A stretch of DNA of 5,169 nucleotides from Candidatus Thermokryptus sp. (GTDB lineage Bacteria; Bacteroidota; Ignavibacteria; Kryptoniales; Kryptoniaceae), in assembly GCA_028276305.1 (NCBI GenBank), contig JAPYWO010000130.1, positions 1 through 5,169 on the forward strand. Direction: 5' to 3'. The first letter of the stretch is position 1. Every line of letters begins with the position of its first letter. Below are positions 1-5,169 of this stretch, one piece after another. Position numbers and translations under genes: made by a program. The notes beneath the pieces were generated by a model. The model searched no databases, was not told the DNA's origin, and saw only the letters and a program-made list of their open reading frames with translations.

Positions 1-1
1 T

Positions 2-43
2 GAGCTTGCGGTAAAGAAAGAAGAAGTTCTTGAGTCAGTTTAA
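2..43 (+). CDS. Probable C-terminal tail of an upstream gene (partial, 5' end outside window)
   Basis: Frame 2 is open from the window edge and reads ELAVKKEEVLESV followed by TAA. The other two + frames hit stops within the first dozen bases. The charged, helical-looking tail and the strong terminator starting about 20 bases after the stop both fit the end of a real gene. Thirteen residues are too few to identify a family. If it is real, this gene lies on the same strand as dnaJ and ends before it. Confidence 0.45.
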   Translation, partial: ELAVKKEEVLESV

Positions 44-63
44 TCTTGAATTTTCAAAATTTA

Positions 64-112
64 AAGGGCGAATTATTCCGAGCATAAATCGGGATGATTC
101 GCCTTTTGTTTA
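64..112 (+). terminator. Rho-independent terminator hairpin between upstream gene and dnaJ
   Basis: Bases 67-80 (GGCGAATTATTCCG) pair with 90-103 (CGGGATGATTCGCC) over 14 positions, including two G-U pairs, around a 9-base loop (81-89). The stem is followed by TTTTGTTTATT and preceded by AAA, which can pair with the first Ts. This is the classic intrinsic terminator layout. It lies about 20 bases after the putative upstream stop and its T-run ends only a few bases before the dnaJ SD, so it may also affect expression of dnaJ. Confidence 0.85.
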
Positions 113-115
113 TTT

Positions 116-125
116 AAGGAGGTGA
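116..125 (+). promoter_or_regulatory. Strong Shine-Dalgarno sequence of dnaJ
   Basis: AAGGAGGTGA is a near-perfect complement of the 16S rRNA 3' end and sits 9 bases before the ATG at 135. It supports that ATG as the dnaJ start. A GTG inside it (122-124) is out of frame with dnaJ. Confidence 0.85.
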
Positions 126-134
126 GCGCAAGGG

Positions 135-1244
135 ATGAAGGATTATTATAAAATACTCGGTGTGAGTGAGAACGCAACACAGGATGAGATAAAGCAAGCG
201 TATAAAAAGCTTGCAATGAAATATCACCCGGATAGAAATCCGGGGGATAAACAAGCAGAGGAAAAGTTTAAAGAGATCAACGAAGCATATAGCGTTCTCT
301 CCGACCCGGAGAAGAGGAAACAATACGATCAGCTCAGAAAGTTTGGTTATGCCGGCGCAGAAGGTGGATTTCCTGGTGGTGGTTTCAACTTTGAAGATAT
401 ATTCTCAAATTTCAGAACTGGATTTGGTGAAGGTTTTGGTTTTGGGGATTCATTTATTGATGACTTGTTGAATCAGTTCTTTGACCGTGGCGAATTCTTT
501 AGAAGAAGTAAAAGAGGTGCTGTAAGAGGTGAGGACATCCACATAGATGTTGAAGTTCCTTTCACAACAGCAGTTAACGGTGGGGAAATATATGTTGATG
601 TCCCAAGGAAGGAGGTTTGCGATGTTTGTGGTGGAACTGGTGCAAAGCCAGGGGCAAAGGTGACGACCTGCCCTGTTTGTAACGGAAGCGGAACAGTATC
701 AGAGATCAAAGGTATGTTTGCTTTTTCAAGACCTTGTCCGCGCTGTTACGGTCGCGGTAAGATAATCTCAGAAGTTTGCTATAACTGTGGTGGCACAGGT
801 CAGGTTTCAAGATTAAGAAAGATAAAAGTTAAAATACCCCAGGGTGTTGACACTGGGACAACGCTTAGAATCAGAGGCGAAGGTGAACAAGGTATAGGTG
901 GTGGTGGAAATGGAGATCTTTATGTTCATATTAGAGTTCAAGATGATAAGTTTTTCAAACGTAAAGGAAACGACATCTATGTTGAAATTCCTATTAACAT
1001 CGCACAGGCGATTCTTGGAAGCAGAATGAGAATAAAAACAATTCATGGAAATAAAGTTGAACTGACAATTCCACCCGGGACTCAAAACGGGACGACATTT
1101 AGGTTAAGAGGACTCGGTATCAAAAGTAATGGAAATGTCGGCGATATGTATGTCACTGTCAAGGTTGAGATACCCGAGAAAATAAACGAGCGTCAGAGAA
1201 AACTCATTGAGGAATTTGCCAAGGAGGGAAATTTAAAGTATTGA
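135..1244 (+). CDS. dnaJ: Molecular chaperone DnaJ (class A Hsp40)
   Basis: Cytosolic co-chaperone that binds unfolded clients, delivers them to DnaK and stimulates its ATPase. At 369 residues it has the usual full length and all class A parts in order. The J-domain is about residues 3-69, with the HPD motif at 31-33. A Gly/Phe-rich linker follows at about 71-125. Four CxxCxGxG zinc motifs sit at 162-169, 179-186, 201-208 and 215-222, giving eight Cys for two zinc ions. The C-terminal substrate-binding beta domains (about 130-345) surround the zinc region, and a charged dimerisation tail ends the protein. The start is set by the strong SD at 116-125 and by [10 protein letters not shown], the family's usual N-terminus. 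No grpE, dnaK or hrcA is visible in the window, and no CIRCE element is seen upstream. A hairpin terminator lies immediately 5', so the gene's promoter is not obvious. Confidence 0.98.
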   Translation: MKDYYKILGVSENATQDEIKQAYKKLAMKYHPDRNPGDKQAEEKFKEINEAYSVLSDPEKRKQYDQLRKFGYAGAEGGFPGGGFNFEDIFSNFRTGFGEGFGFGDSFIDDLLNQFFDRGEFFRRSKRGAVRGEDIHIDVEVPFTTAVNGGEIYVDVPRKEVCDVCGGTGAKPGAKVTTCPVCNGSGTVSEIKGMFAFSRPCPRCYGRGKIISEVCYNCGGTGQVSRLRKIKVKIPQGVDTGTTLRIRGEGEQGIGGGGNGDLYVHIRVQDDKFFKRKGNDIYVEIPINIAQAILGSRMRIKTIHGNKVELTIPPGTQNGTTFRLRGLGIKSNGNVGDMYVTVKVEIPEKINERQRKLIEEFAKEGNLKY

Positions 1245-1249
1245 ATGGC

Positions 1250-1278
1250 TTGAAAGAAATTTTAAATTGTGTTAAATT
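1250..1278 (+). promoter_or_regulatory. Candidate sigma70-type promoter for the ABC permease gene
   Basis: TTGAAA (1250-1255) and TAAATT (1273-1278) are separated by 17 bases. They match 5 of 6 and 4 of 6 positions of the standard -35 and -10 consensus. Transcription would begin near 1285, giving a leader of about 33 bases before the ATG at 1318. The region is AT-rich, so chance matches are likely. No convincing terminator hairpin follows dnaJ, so read-through from dnaJ is also possible. Confidence 0.4.
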
Positions 1279-1317
1279 ATCACTGAAAAATTTTTGAGAA
1301 CGAAATTGATTTGTTAA

Positions 1318-2562
1318 ATGAAAAAAATTTTAACCATCGCCTGGTGGGAGTACATCACAAAAGTCAGGACAAAGACATTCCTTATCTCTTTAATTTTAAT
1401 GCCGGCTTTGATAATCACTTTCGGTTTCCTTCCTACATTTCTGATGGAAAAGGCGGATCTGAAGCAAAAGAGAATTGGCGTCGTAGATCTATCGGGGTGG
1501 ATTTTTGATAAGTTGGAGGATAAAATTAAAAATGAGTTCAAACTTCCCGATGGCAAGCCCAATTATGTTCTCATCAAGATTCAAGCGGGTGAAAGCTTGG
1601 CTGAGATTAAGAGCATTGCGAATAAAAAAGTGATCGCTGGTGAATTTGAAGCGTATATCATCATACCGAGGGAGTTTGAGGATAGTTTGAATTTTCAATA
1701 TGTTGGTCAAAATGTTGGCAATATAAGGGACATTGAGCGTTTCAAGAGCGCGCTTCAAGAAATTGTGATCGCATCTGAGCTTGGGAAGTACGGGGTTGAT
1801 AAAGAGGCGATTTCAAAAATAATTAAGCCAGTTAAATATAACACGATAAAAATTTCAAAAAAGGGTGAAGAAGAGAAGACGGATTTTCTTGCGCTGTTTT
1901 TTAGCTCATACATTTTTATAATTGCGCTTATGATACTTGTGCTTACAGGTGGGCAAATGCTTGTGCGAAGCGTTGTTGAGGAAAAATCAAACCGTGTTGT
2001 GGAAGTTCTTTTATCATCTTGTAACGCAAATGAATTAATGGCGGGAAAGATAATCGGACTTGGCATGCTTGGATTAACGCAGATGTTTATATGGGCTATC
2101 CTTGGATTTTACTTTTTCTCTGGATATGCATTAATTTCCATAAAGTTTGACCTTATGCTTATTTCCCTTATTTATTTTGTCCTTGGTTATCTCTTTTATT
2201 CCGCCCTTTTCGTCGCTATTGGTGCACCTGTGAACTCTGAATATGAAGCACAACAAATCGCTGGATATATCGCTCTTGGTGTTACACTTCCCATCGCCTT
2301 CTCGTTTTTAATCATGCAAAATCCGGATCTTTTTTGGATAAAAGTTTTGTCCTTTTTCCCTCTATTTACGCCCGCATTCATGGTCGCACGTATTCCTGTT
2401 AAAATGCCAGCAACTTGGGAGATAATTGGAACCATAGTGATTCTTGCTCTATCAGTAATTTTTATGATTTGGGTCGCTGGGAGGATATTTAGAATAGCGA
2501 TTTTAAGTTATGGGAAATTCCCGAATTTAAAGGAGCTTCTATCTTGGGTAAGAGCAAAATAA
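1318..2562 (+). CDS. ABC-2/NatB-type ABC transporter permease
   Basis: Integral membrane subunit of an ABC exporter of the ABC-2/NatB kind (414 residues), whose relatives export Na+, drugs or other substrates. The layout is typical. A short basic N-terminus is followed by TM1 (about 19-42), then a large extracytoplasmic domain (about 43-188). Five more membrane segments follow at about 189-214, 246-273, 279-303, 313-334 and 366-390. A conserved cytoplasmic coupling stretch, EEKSNRVVEVLLSS (221-234), leads to GK at 243-244. The late motif SFFPLFTPAFMVARIP (345-360) is also family-typical. An in-frame TAA lies directly before the ATG, so no longer start is possible. The SD is poor; the nearest purine run, GAGAA, is about 18 bases away. 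No ATP-binding partner is encoded in this window, and the substrate cannot be told. The next gene follows after 16 bases and is probably co-transcribed. Confidence 0.9.
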   Translation: MKKILTIAWWEYITKVRTKTFLISLILMPALIITFGFLPTFLMEKADLKQKRIGVVDLSGWIFDKLEDKIKNEFKLPDGKPNYVLIKIQAGESLAEIKSIANKKVIAGEFEAYIIIPREFEDSLNFQYVGQNVGNIRDIERFKSALQEIVIASELGKYGVDKEAISKIIKPVKYNTIKISKKGEEEKTDFLALFFSSYIFIIALMILVLTGGQMLVRSVVEEKSNRVVEVLLSSCNANELMAGKIIGLGMLGLTQMFIWAILGFYFFSGYALISIKFDLMLISLIYFVLGYLFYSALFVAIGAPVNSEYEAQQIAGYIALGVTLPIAFSFLIMQNPDLFWIKVLSFFPLFTPAFMVARIPVKMPATWEIIGTIVILALSVIFMIWVAGRIFRIAILSYGKFPNLKELLSWVRAK

Positions 2563-2563
2563 C

Positions 2564-2572
2564 AAGAGGAGA
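2564..2572 (+). promoter_or_regulatory. Shine-Dalgarno sequence of the LysE-superfamily gene
   Basis: AAGAGGAGA lies in the 16-base gap after the ABC permease stop and ends 6 bases before the ATG at 2579. It fixes that start and supports translation of the gene from a shared transcript with the permease. Confidence 0.75.
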
Positions 2573-2578
2573 TTTAAA

Positions 2579-3226
2579 ATGAGCGATACTTCATTCATAG
2601 CTTTGATTATAAGCACTGCTTCAATAGCCTTTCTCCATGCGCTTGCGCCCGATCATTGGCTCCCTTTCATCATGATTGGAAGAGCGCAGAGATGGTCAAT
2701 TAAAAAATTAATTTTCGTCACTTTTGTCGCTGGGATCGGTCATGTTGGTTCTTCTGTCTTGCTTGGTATTGTTGGATTATTTATAGGGATGGAGTTAAGC
2801 AAACTTCAAGGGCTTGAGGCGTTGCGCGGGGAGGCGGGGCTTTGGCTTTTGATCGGCTTTGGCATTGCCTATGCGATTTGGGGCTTAAAGCATGCAAGAC
2901 ATCCGCATAAGCATGAAATCGTTGATGAAAAAATTTTGAATAAGAAAGTTGTAACCATTTGGACATTGTTTGCGATTTTCGTCCTCGGTCCTTGTGAACC
3001 ACTTATACCTTTGTTCTTCGTTTCGCTTAAGTTTAAAACCGTTGGGATTCTCGCTGTTATAATCGTCTTCAGTGTTATGACTTGGATTATGATGATAGCT
3101 CAAGCATTGGTCGGTTATCTTGGGATTCAACTTGTAAAACTTGAAAAAATTGAACGATATTCGCACACGATCGCCGGCGTTGTAATAGCATTGACGGGTG
3201 TTTTCATTCTTGTCTTAGGAATTTAA
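2579..3226 (+). CDS. Six-helix LysE-superfamily membrane protein, NicO/UreH-like (putative metal transporter)
   Basis: A 215-residue hydrophobic protein with about six membrane segments (near 5-31, 43-70, 84-102, 126-149, 154-181 and 195-214), the usual LysE-superfamily plan. TM1 carries HALAPDHW (20-27), resembling the His/Asp/His metal-selectivity motif of nickel/cobalt (NicO, UreH-like) transporters. TM2 has GHVGSS (54-59). The loop after TM3 is His-rich (KHARHPHKH, 104-112), as in metal exporters such as RcnA. TM4 holds LGPCEPLIP (136-144), recalling the SPC-x-LPLIP motif of DsbD/CcdA electron carriers. Only one Cys (139) is present, so CcdA-type thiol transfer, which needs a Cys pair, is unlikely. 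Ni, Co or another divalent metal is an inferred substrate. It follows the ABC permease by 16 bases, so co-expression is likely. Its TAA overlaps the stop of the convergent hydrolase gene. Confidence 0.8.
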   Translation: MSDTSFIALIISTASIAFLHALAPDHWLPFIMIGRAQRWSIKKLIFVTFVAGIGHVGSSVLLGIVGLFIGMELSKLQGLEALRGEAGLWLLIGFGIAYAIWGLKHARHPHKHEIVDEKILNKKVVTIWTLFAIFVLGPCEPLIPLFFVSLKFKTVGILAVIIVFSVMTWIMMIAQALVGYLGIQLVKLEKIERYSHTIAGVVIALTGVFILVLGI

Positions 3227-4077
3227 ACTTCATCAAGGTTGAACCTTCTGTCAAGTTCAATATATTTTTTACCTTGTTTGACGGTTGCGCAATCGGAGTA
3301 AGGGTCGTGTTCAAAAAATAAAATCCAATTCTCTTCAAGCGCCCTTTTTAGTAGTTTCTTTTTCTCCTCCATGGTGATAAGTGGCTGTAAATCATAAGCC
3401 ATGACATAAGGTATGGGTATGTGTGATGATGTTGGGATCAAATCACCGCAATAGACAAGTGTTTTGTCCCCATCCGAAACCTTGACGAGCTGTTGTCCGA
3501 TCGTATGTCCATCTGAGACAATTAATTCAATGCCTTCAAAAATTTCAAACTCACCGTCAATTACTTCAAGTTGACCGAACTCAATAAGTGGCATGAAGTT
3601 TTCGGGCAGATAACTTGCTCTATCTTTTTCATTTGGGTTCATGGCAAGTTCAAGATTTCTCTTTTGGATGTAATAAGTTGCTTTTCTAAAAGTTGGTCTT
3701 AAAGTTCCGTCTGGGTCAATTGTGGTTGAGCCACCAGCGTGGTCAAAGTGTAAATGTGTCAGTATGACATCCGTTATATCATCTGTTTTAATTCCGAGTT
3801 TTTCAAGCGAATTTTCAAGTGTAAATTTTGTGTGATCAATGCCGTAAATCTCAGCATATTTCTCGTCCCATTTTCTCCCGATCCCTGTATCAACAAGAAT
3901 TTTTCTGTCATCACTTACTATTAAAAGCGTTCGCAATGCGAGTTCAATTCTATTTTTTTCATCTGATGGGTTAAGCTTCTCCCAGATTGTCTTTGGGACG
4001 ATCCCAAACATCGCGCCACCATCAAGTTTAAATCTTCCTGTTTCAACCGTGTATATTTGGTATTTGCCGATTCTCAT
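3223..4077 (-). CDS. Metallo-beta-lactamase-fold hydrolase, lactonase-like
   Basis: A 284-residue, probably cytoplasmic MBL-fold enzyme without signal peptide. All expected metal ligands are present: THLHFDH (H108, H110, D112, H113), H191 in DGHTIGQQ, D212 in YCGDLIP, and H257 in FEHDP. This implies a two-metal (usually zinc) hydrolytic centre. The N-terminal stretch with GGAMFGIVPKTIW (20-32), the LVDTGIG strand (61-67) and the helical insert between H113 and H191 resemble the lactonase-like/quorum-quenching branch (AiiA or YtnP relatives). The true substrate cannot be read from sequence; a lactone or other ester is only one possibility. The ATG overlaps the TGA of the DUF309 gene (ATGA, 4074-4077), so the two are translationally coupled in one operon. 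The stop overlaps that of the convergent LysE-type gene. Confidence 0.9.
   Translation of the reverse strand: MRIGKYQIYTVETGRFKLDGGAMFGIVPKTIWEKLNPSDEKNRIELALRTLLIVSDDRKILVDTGIGRKWDEKYAEIYGIDHTKFTLENSLEKLGIKTDDITDVILTHLHFDHAGGSTTIDPDGTLRPTFRKATYYIQKRNLELAMNPNEKDRASYLPENFMPLIEFGQLEVIDGEFEIFEGIELIVSDGHTIGQQLVKVSDGDKTLVYCGDLIPTSSHIPIPYVMAYDLQPLITMEEKKKLLKRALEENWILFFEHDPYSDCATVKQGKKYIELDRRFNLDEV
3239..3270 (+). terminator. Weak candidate terminator for the left-hand + strand transcript
   Basis: TTGAAC (3239-3244) and GTTCAA (3255-3260) form a 6-bp inverted repeat with a 10-base loop, followed by TATATTTTTT. It lies just past the LysE-type gene stop but inside the convergent hydrolase coding region. 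The stem is short and GC-poor, so this may be chance. Confidence 0.2.
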
Positions 4078-4451
4078 TTTTCATCAATGGATTTTATTTT
4101 TGGTAAATTTTCAAGGTTTAAATTTTCAACTTCCCCGTTCATTGCTCTTTCCGCTTTTTCAAGCCAAAATTTGACTTCGTTGAGTAGCTCCTCAAGTTTT
4201 ATATCCATATAAACCCGTGGATAAGTCCCAAGTTTATCAATTGCTTTTTTAAACTGGCTTGAGGCGCCACGGAAATTGTGATTCGTCAAGTGATAGAAGC
4301 CAACGGTTATATGTATTAGCCCGTGATAGAACTTTTTCAGTTCCGGGTTTCTTTCCTCGTTCCAAATTTCTTCAAGCGTATCGTGGCACTCAAAGAAAAG
4401 CCCGCTGTTGAACTCATCTATTCCCTTTGTAAACCTCTCGCCTTTATGCAT
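4074..4451 (-). CDS. DUF309 family protein
   Basis: A small (125-residue) soluble, all-helical protein of unknown function. The N-terminal half carries the DUF309 hallmark FNSGLFFECHDTLEEIW (14-30), followed by FYHGLIHITVGFYHL (41-55) and NFRGA (59-63), with conserved acidic and His residues that could form a buried polar or metal site. The rest is an amphipathic helix and a variable charged tail (about 105-125). The start has a modest SD (AAGAGAAAA directly before ATG). A candidate promoter lies about 25-55 bases upstream on the - strand. It is the first gene of a two-gene operon with the MBL hydrolase, joined by a 4-base ATGA overlap. The function is not known; a link to the hydrolase is inferred only from the coupling. 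Confidence 0.9.
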   Translation of the reverse strand: MHKGERFTKGIDEFNSGLFFECHDTLEEIWNEERNPELKKFYHGLIHITVGFYHLTNHNFRGASSQFKKAIDKLGTYPRVYMDIKLEELLNEVKFWLEKAERAMNGEVENLNLENLPKIKSIDEK

Positions 4452-4476
4452 TTTTCTCTTTTTTGTGTTTTTTTAA

Positions 4477-4505
4477 AAAATATCAAAAAGATTTTAATTT
4501 GACAA
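4477..4505 (-). promoter_or_regulatory. Candidate promoter for the DUF309-hydrolase operon
   Basis: Read on the - strand, TTGTCA (4505-4500) and TATTTT (4482-4477) are separated by 17 bases, matching 5 of 6 and 4 of 6 consensus positions. The predicted start would be near 4470, giving a leader of about 20 bases that includes the weak SD. This is a good geometric fit for the first gene of a divergent operon, though the AT-rich background tempers it. Confidence 0.45.
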
Positions 4506-4538
4506 GCATTGAAATTTGGAATAGCAATCGCTTATTTT
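4499..4538 (+). promoter_or_regulatory. Candidate promoter region for the MFS transporter gene
   Basis: A perfect -35 hexamer TTGACA (4499-4504) is followed after 17 bases by a poor -10, TAGCAA (4522-4527). An alternative pair in the same stretch is TTGAAA (4509-4514) with TATTTT (4533-4538) at 18-base spacing. Either would drive the gene starting at 4573. The -35 hexamer overlaps that of the divergent DUF309 promoter by five bases. Which pair is used cannot be decided by eye. Confidence 0.35.
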
Positions 4539-4572
4539 TAAATTTTCTAAAAAAGCCCAAGATTTGCCCCGT

Positions 4573-5169
4573 ATGAAAAATCGTTTAGGTGTTATCTTTT
4601 TGACCGTTTTGATAGATTTGATCGGTTTTGGTATAGTTATACCGCTTCTGCCATTTTACGCTTTGAATTACGGTGCCAACTCCTCTCAAGTTGGTTTTTT
4701 GGTTTCTTCTTTTTCACTAATGCAATTCATTTTTAATCCGATCTGGGGGCGGATTTCCGATAGGGTTGGACGAAGACCCGTGATTCTTTTAAGTGTATTC
4801 GGTTCCTTTCTCTCTTATTTGATTTTTGCATTTGCGAGATCGCTTGAGGTTCTTTTCGTGTCAAGGATGCTTGCTGGGTTGATGGGAGCAAATATAGCAA
4901 CTGCACAAGCGTATATCGCTGATATAACCCCGCCAGAGGAGAGGGCAAAAGGAATGGGAATAGTTGGAGCTGGTTTTGGCATCGGATTCATAGTTGGACC
5001 CCTGATCGGTGGGATTTTGAGCAAATTTGGGTACAATGTCCCTATTTTGTTCGCATCGGGGCTTTCGTTATTTAACTTTTTGCTCGCATATAAATTTCTC
5101 CCAGAACCACAAAGACATTCTCAAGCGGGAAATAAATTCAGCTATGGTGCAAGTGTATTGAAAATTATG
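4573..5169 (+). CDS. MFS drug/H+ antiporter-like transporter, TetA-like (partial, 3' end outside window)
   Basis: The first 199 residues of a major facilitator superfamily exporter; the frame stays open to the right edge, so roughly half the usual protein of about 400 residues is present. TM1 holds LIDLIGFGIVIPLLPFY (13-29), typical of the TetA/DHA1 group. Loop 2-3 has motif A, GRISDRVGRRPV (59-70). TM4 has R98-x3-G102 (motif B style). TM5 has antiporter motif C, GFIVGPLIGG (138-147). ITPPEERAKGMG (118-129) is also usual in this group. It probably exports a small molecule in exchange for protons; the substrate is unknown, and TetA resemblance does not prove tetracycline resistance. ATG 4573 fits the family N-terminus. 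There is no clear SD, and an in-frame TTG at 4564 is a less likely start. It is transcribed divergently from the DUF309 operon. Confidence 0.92.
   Translation, partial: MKNRLGVIFLTVLIDLIGFGIVIPLLPFYALNYGANSSQVGFLVSSFSLMQFIFNPIWGRISDRVGRRPVILLSVFGSFLSYLIFAFARSLEVLFVSRMLAGLMGANIATAQAYIADITPPEERAKGMGIVGAGFGIGFIVGPLIGGILSKFGYNVPILFASGLSLFNFLLAYKFLPEPQRHSQAGNKFSYGASVLKIM

Noticed and set aside
64..112. CIRCE (HrcA operator) upstream of dnaJ, because the inverted repeat has a 9-base spacer as CIRCE does
   Set aside because: The arms do not match TTAGCACTC/GAGTGCTAA, and the long stem followed by a T-run fits a terminator better.
473..709. Minus-strand reading frame inside dnaJ (and similar ones at 114-323 and 813-1085)
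   Set aside because: They are antisense to a complete, well-conserved dnaJ frame, have no ribosome binding sites and encode low-complexity peptides.
1311..1508. Plus-strand 65-residue frame starting with TTG at 1311
   Set aside because: It overlaps the start of the ABC permease in another frame, has no SD and resembles no protein family; it is a shadow.
1755..2066. Minus-strand 103-residue frame inside the ABC permease gene, with others at 1314-1562, 1489-1758 and 2196-2435
   Set aside because: They are antisense shadows of the conserved permease frame with no supporting signals.
2781..3166. Two overlapping minus-strand frames (2781-3002 and 2885-3166) antisense to the LysE-type gene
   Set aside because: The + strand frame has a good SD, six membrane segments and conserved motifs; the antisense frames have none of these.
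3235..3247. Near-palindrome AAGGTTGAACCTT as an operator or hairpin
   Set aside because: It has only a one-base centre, lies within the hydrolase coding region, and as a hairpin would leave a 4-bp stem; chance is likely.
4452..4572. Small RNA gene or riboswitch in the divergent intergenic region
   Set aside because: The stretch is short and very AT-rich; no stable stem or known riboswitch core is visible beyond promoter-like hexamers.
4733..5036. Two minus-strand frames (4733-4948 and 4815-5036) near the right edge
   Set aside because: They are antisense to the MFS transporter frame, which shows motifs A and C and is clearly the coding one.

Overview
The window carries six protein-coding genes (one cut by the right edge), plus a short tail that probably ends an upstream gene. 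Base composition is AT-rich and uniform throughout. There are no RNA genes, insertion sequences, CRISPR arrays or long repeats. Two genes have a good Shine-Dalgarno (SD) sequence and two have almost none. This, with the protein style (Lys/Glu/Ile-rich, few Cys outside the zinc fingers), suggests a bacterium, perhaps of the Bacteroidota/Ignavibacteria/Kryptonia side of the tree and possibly thermophilic. That placement is an impression, not a demonstrated result.

Left block, + strand (1-3226). A probable C-terminal tail ends at 43 and is followed by a strong hairpin terminator (67-103 plus T-run). Directly after it comes dnaJ (135-1244), a complete zinc-finger Hsp40 co-chaperone. After a 73-base gap with a plausible sigma70-type promoter come two tightly linked membrane-protein genes: an ABC-2/NatB-type exporter permease (1318-2562) and, 16 bases later behind a good SD, a six-helix LysE-superfamily protein resembling NicO/UreH-type metal transporters (2579-3226).

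Middle block, - strand (3223-4451). A DUF309 protein (4074-4451) and a metallo-beta-lactamase-fold hydrolase (3223-4077) form a translationally coupled pair, with the stop of the first overlapping the start of the second in ATGA. The hydrolase gene converges on the LysE-type gene and their stop codons overlap by four bases, leaving no intergenic terminator.

Right block. A 121-base AT-rich divergent region (4452-4572) separates DUF309 from a + strand major facilitator superfamily drug/H+ antiporter-like gene (4573 to the edge). Candidate divergent promoters appear to share one -35 hexamer pair, TTGACAA read in both directions.

Functionally this looks like an ordinary chromosomal housekeeping and transport neighbourhood. 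No mobile or defence system is visible. The points most worth a second look are the motif mix in the LysE-type protein, the DUF309/hydrolase couplet, the ABC permease without a nearby ATPase, and the hairpin squeezed against the dnaJ ribosome binding site.
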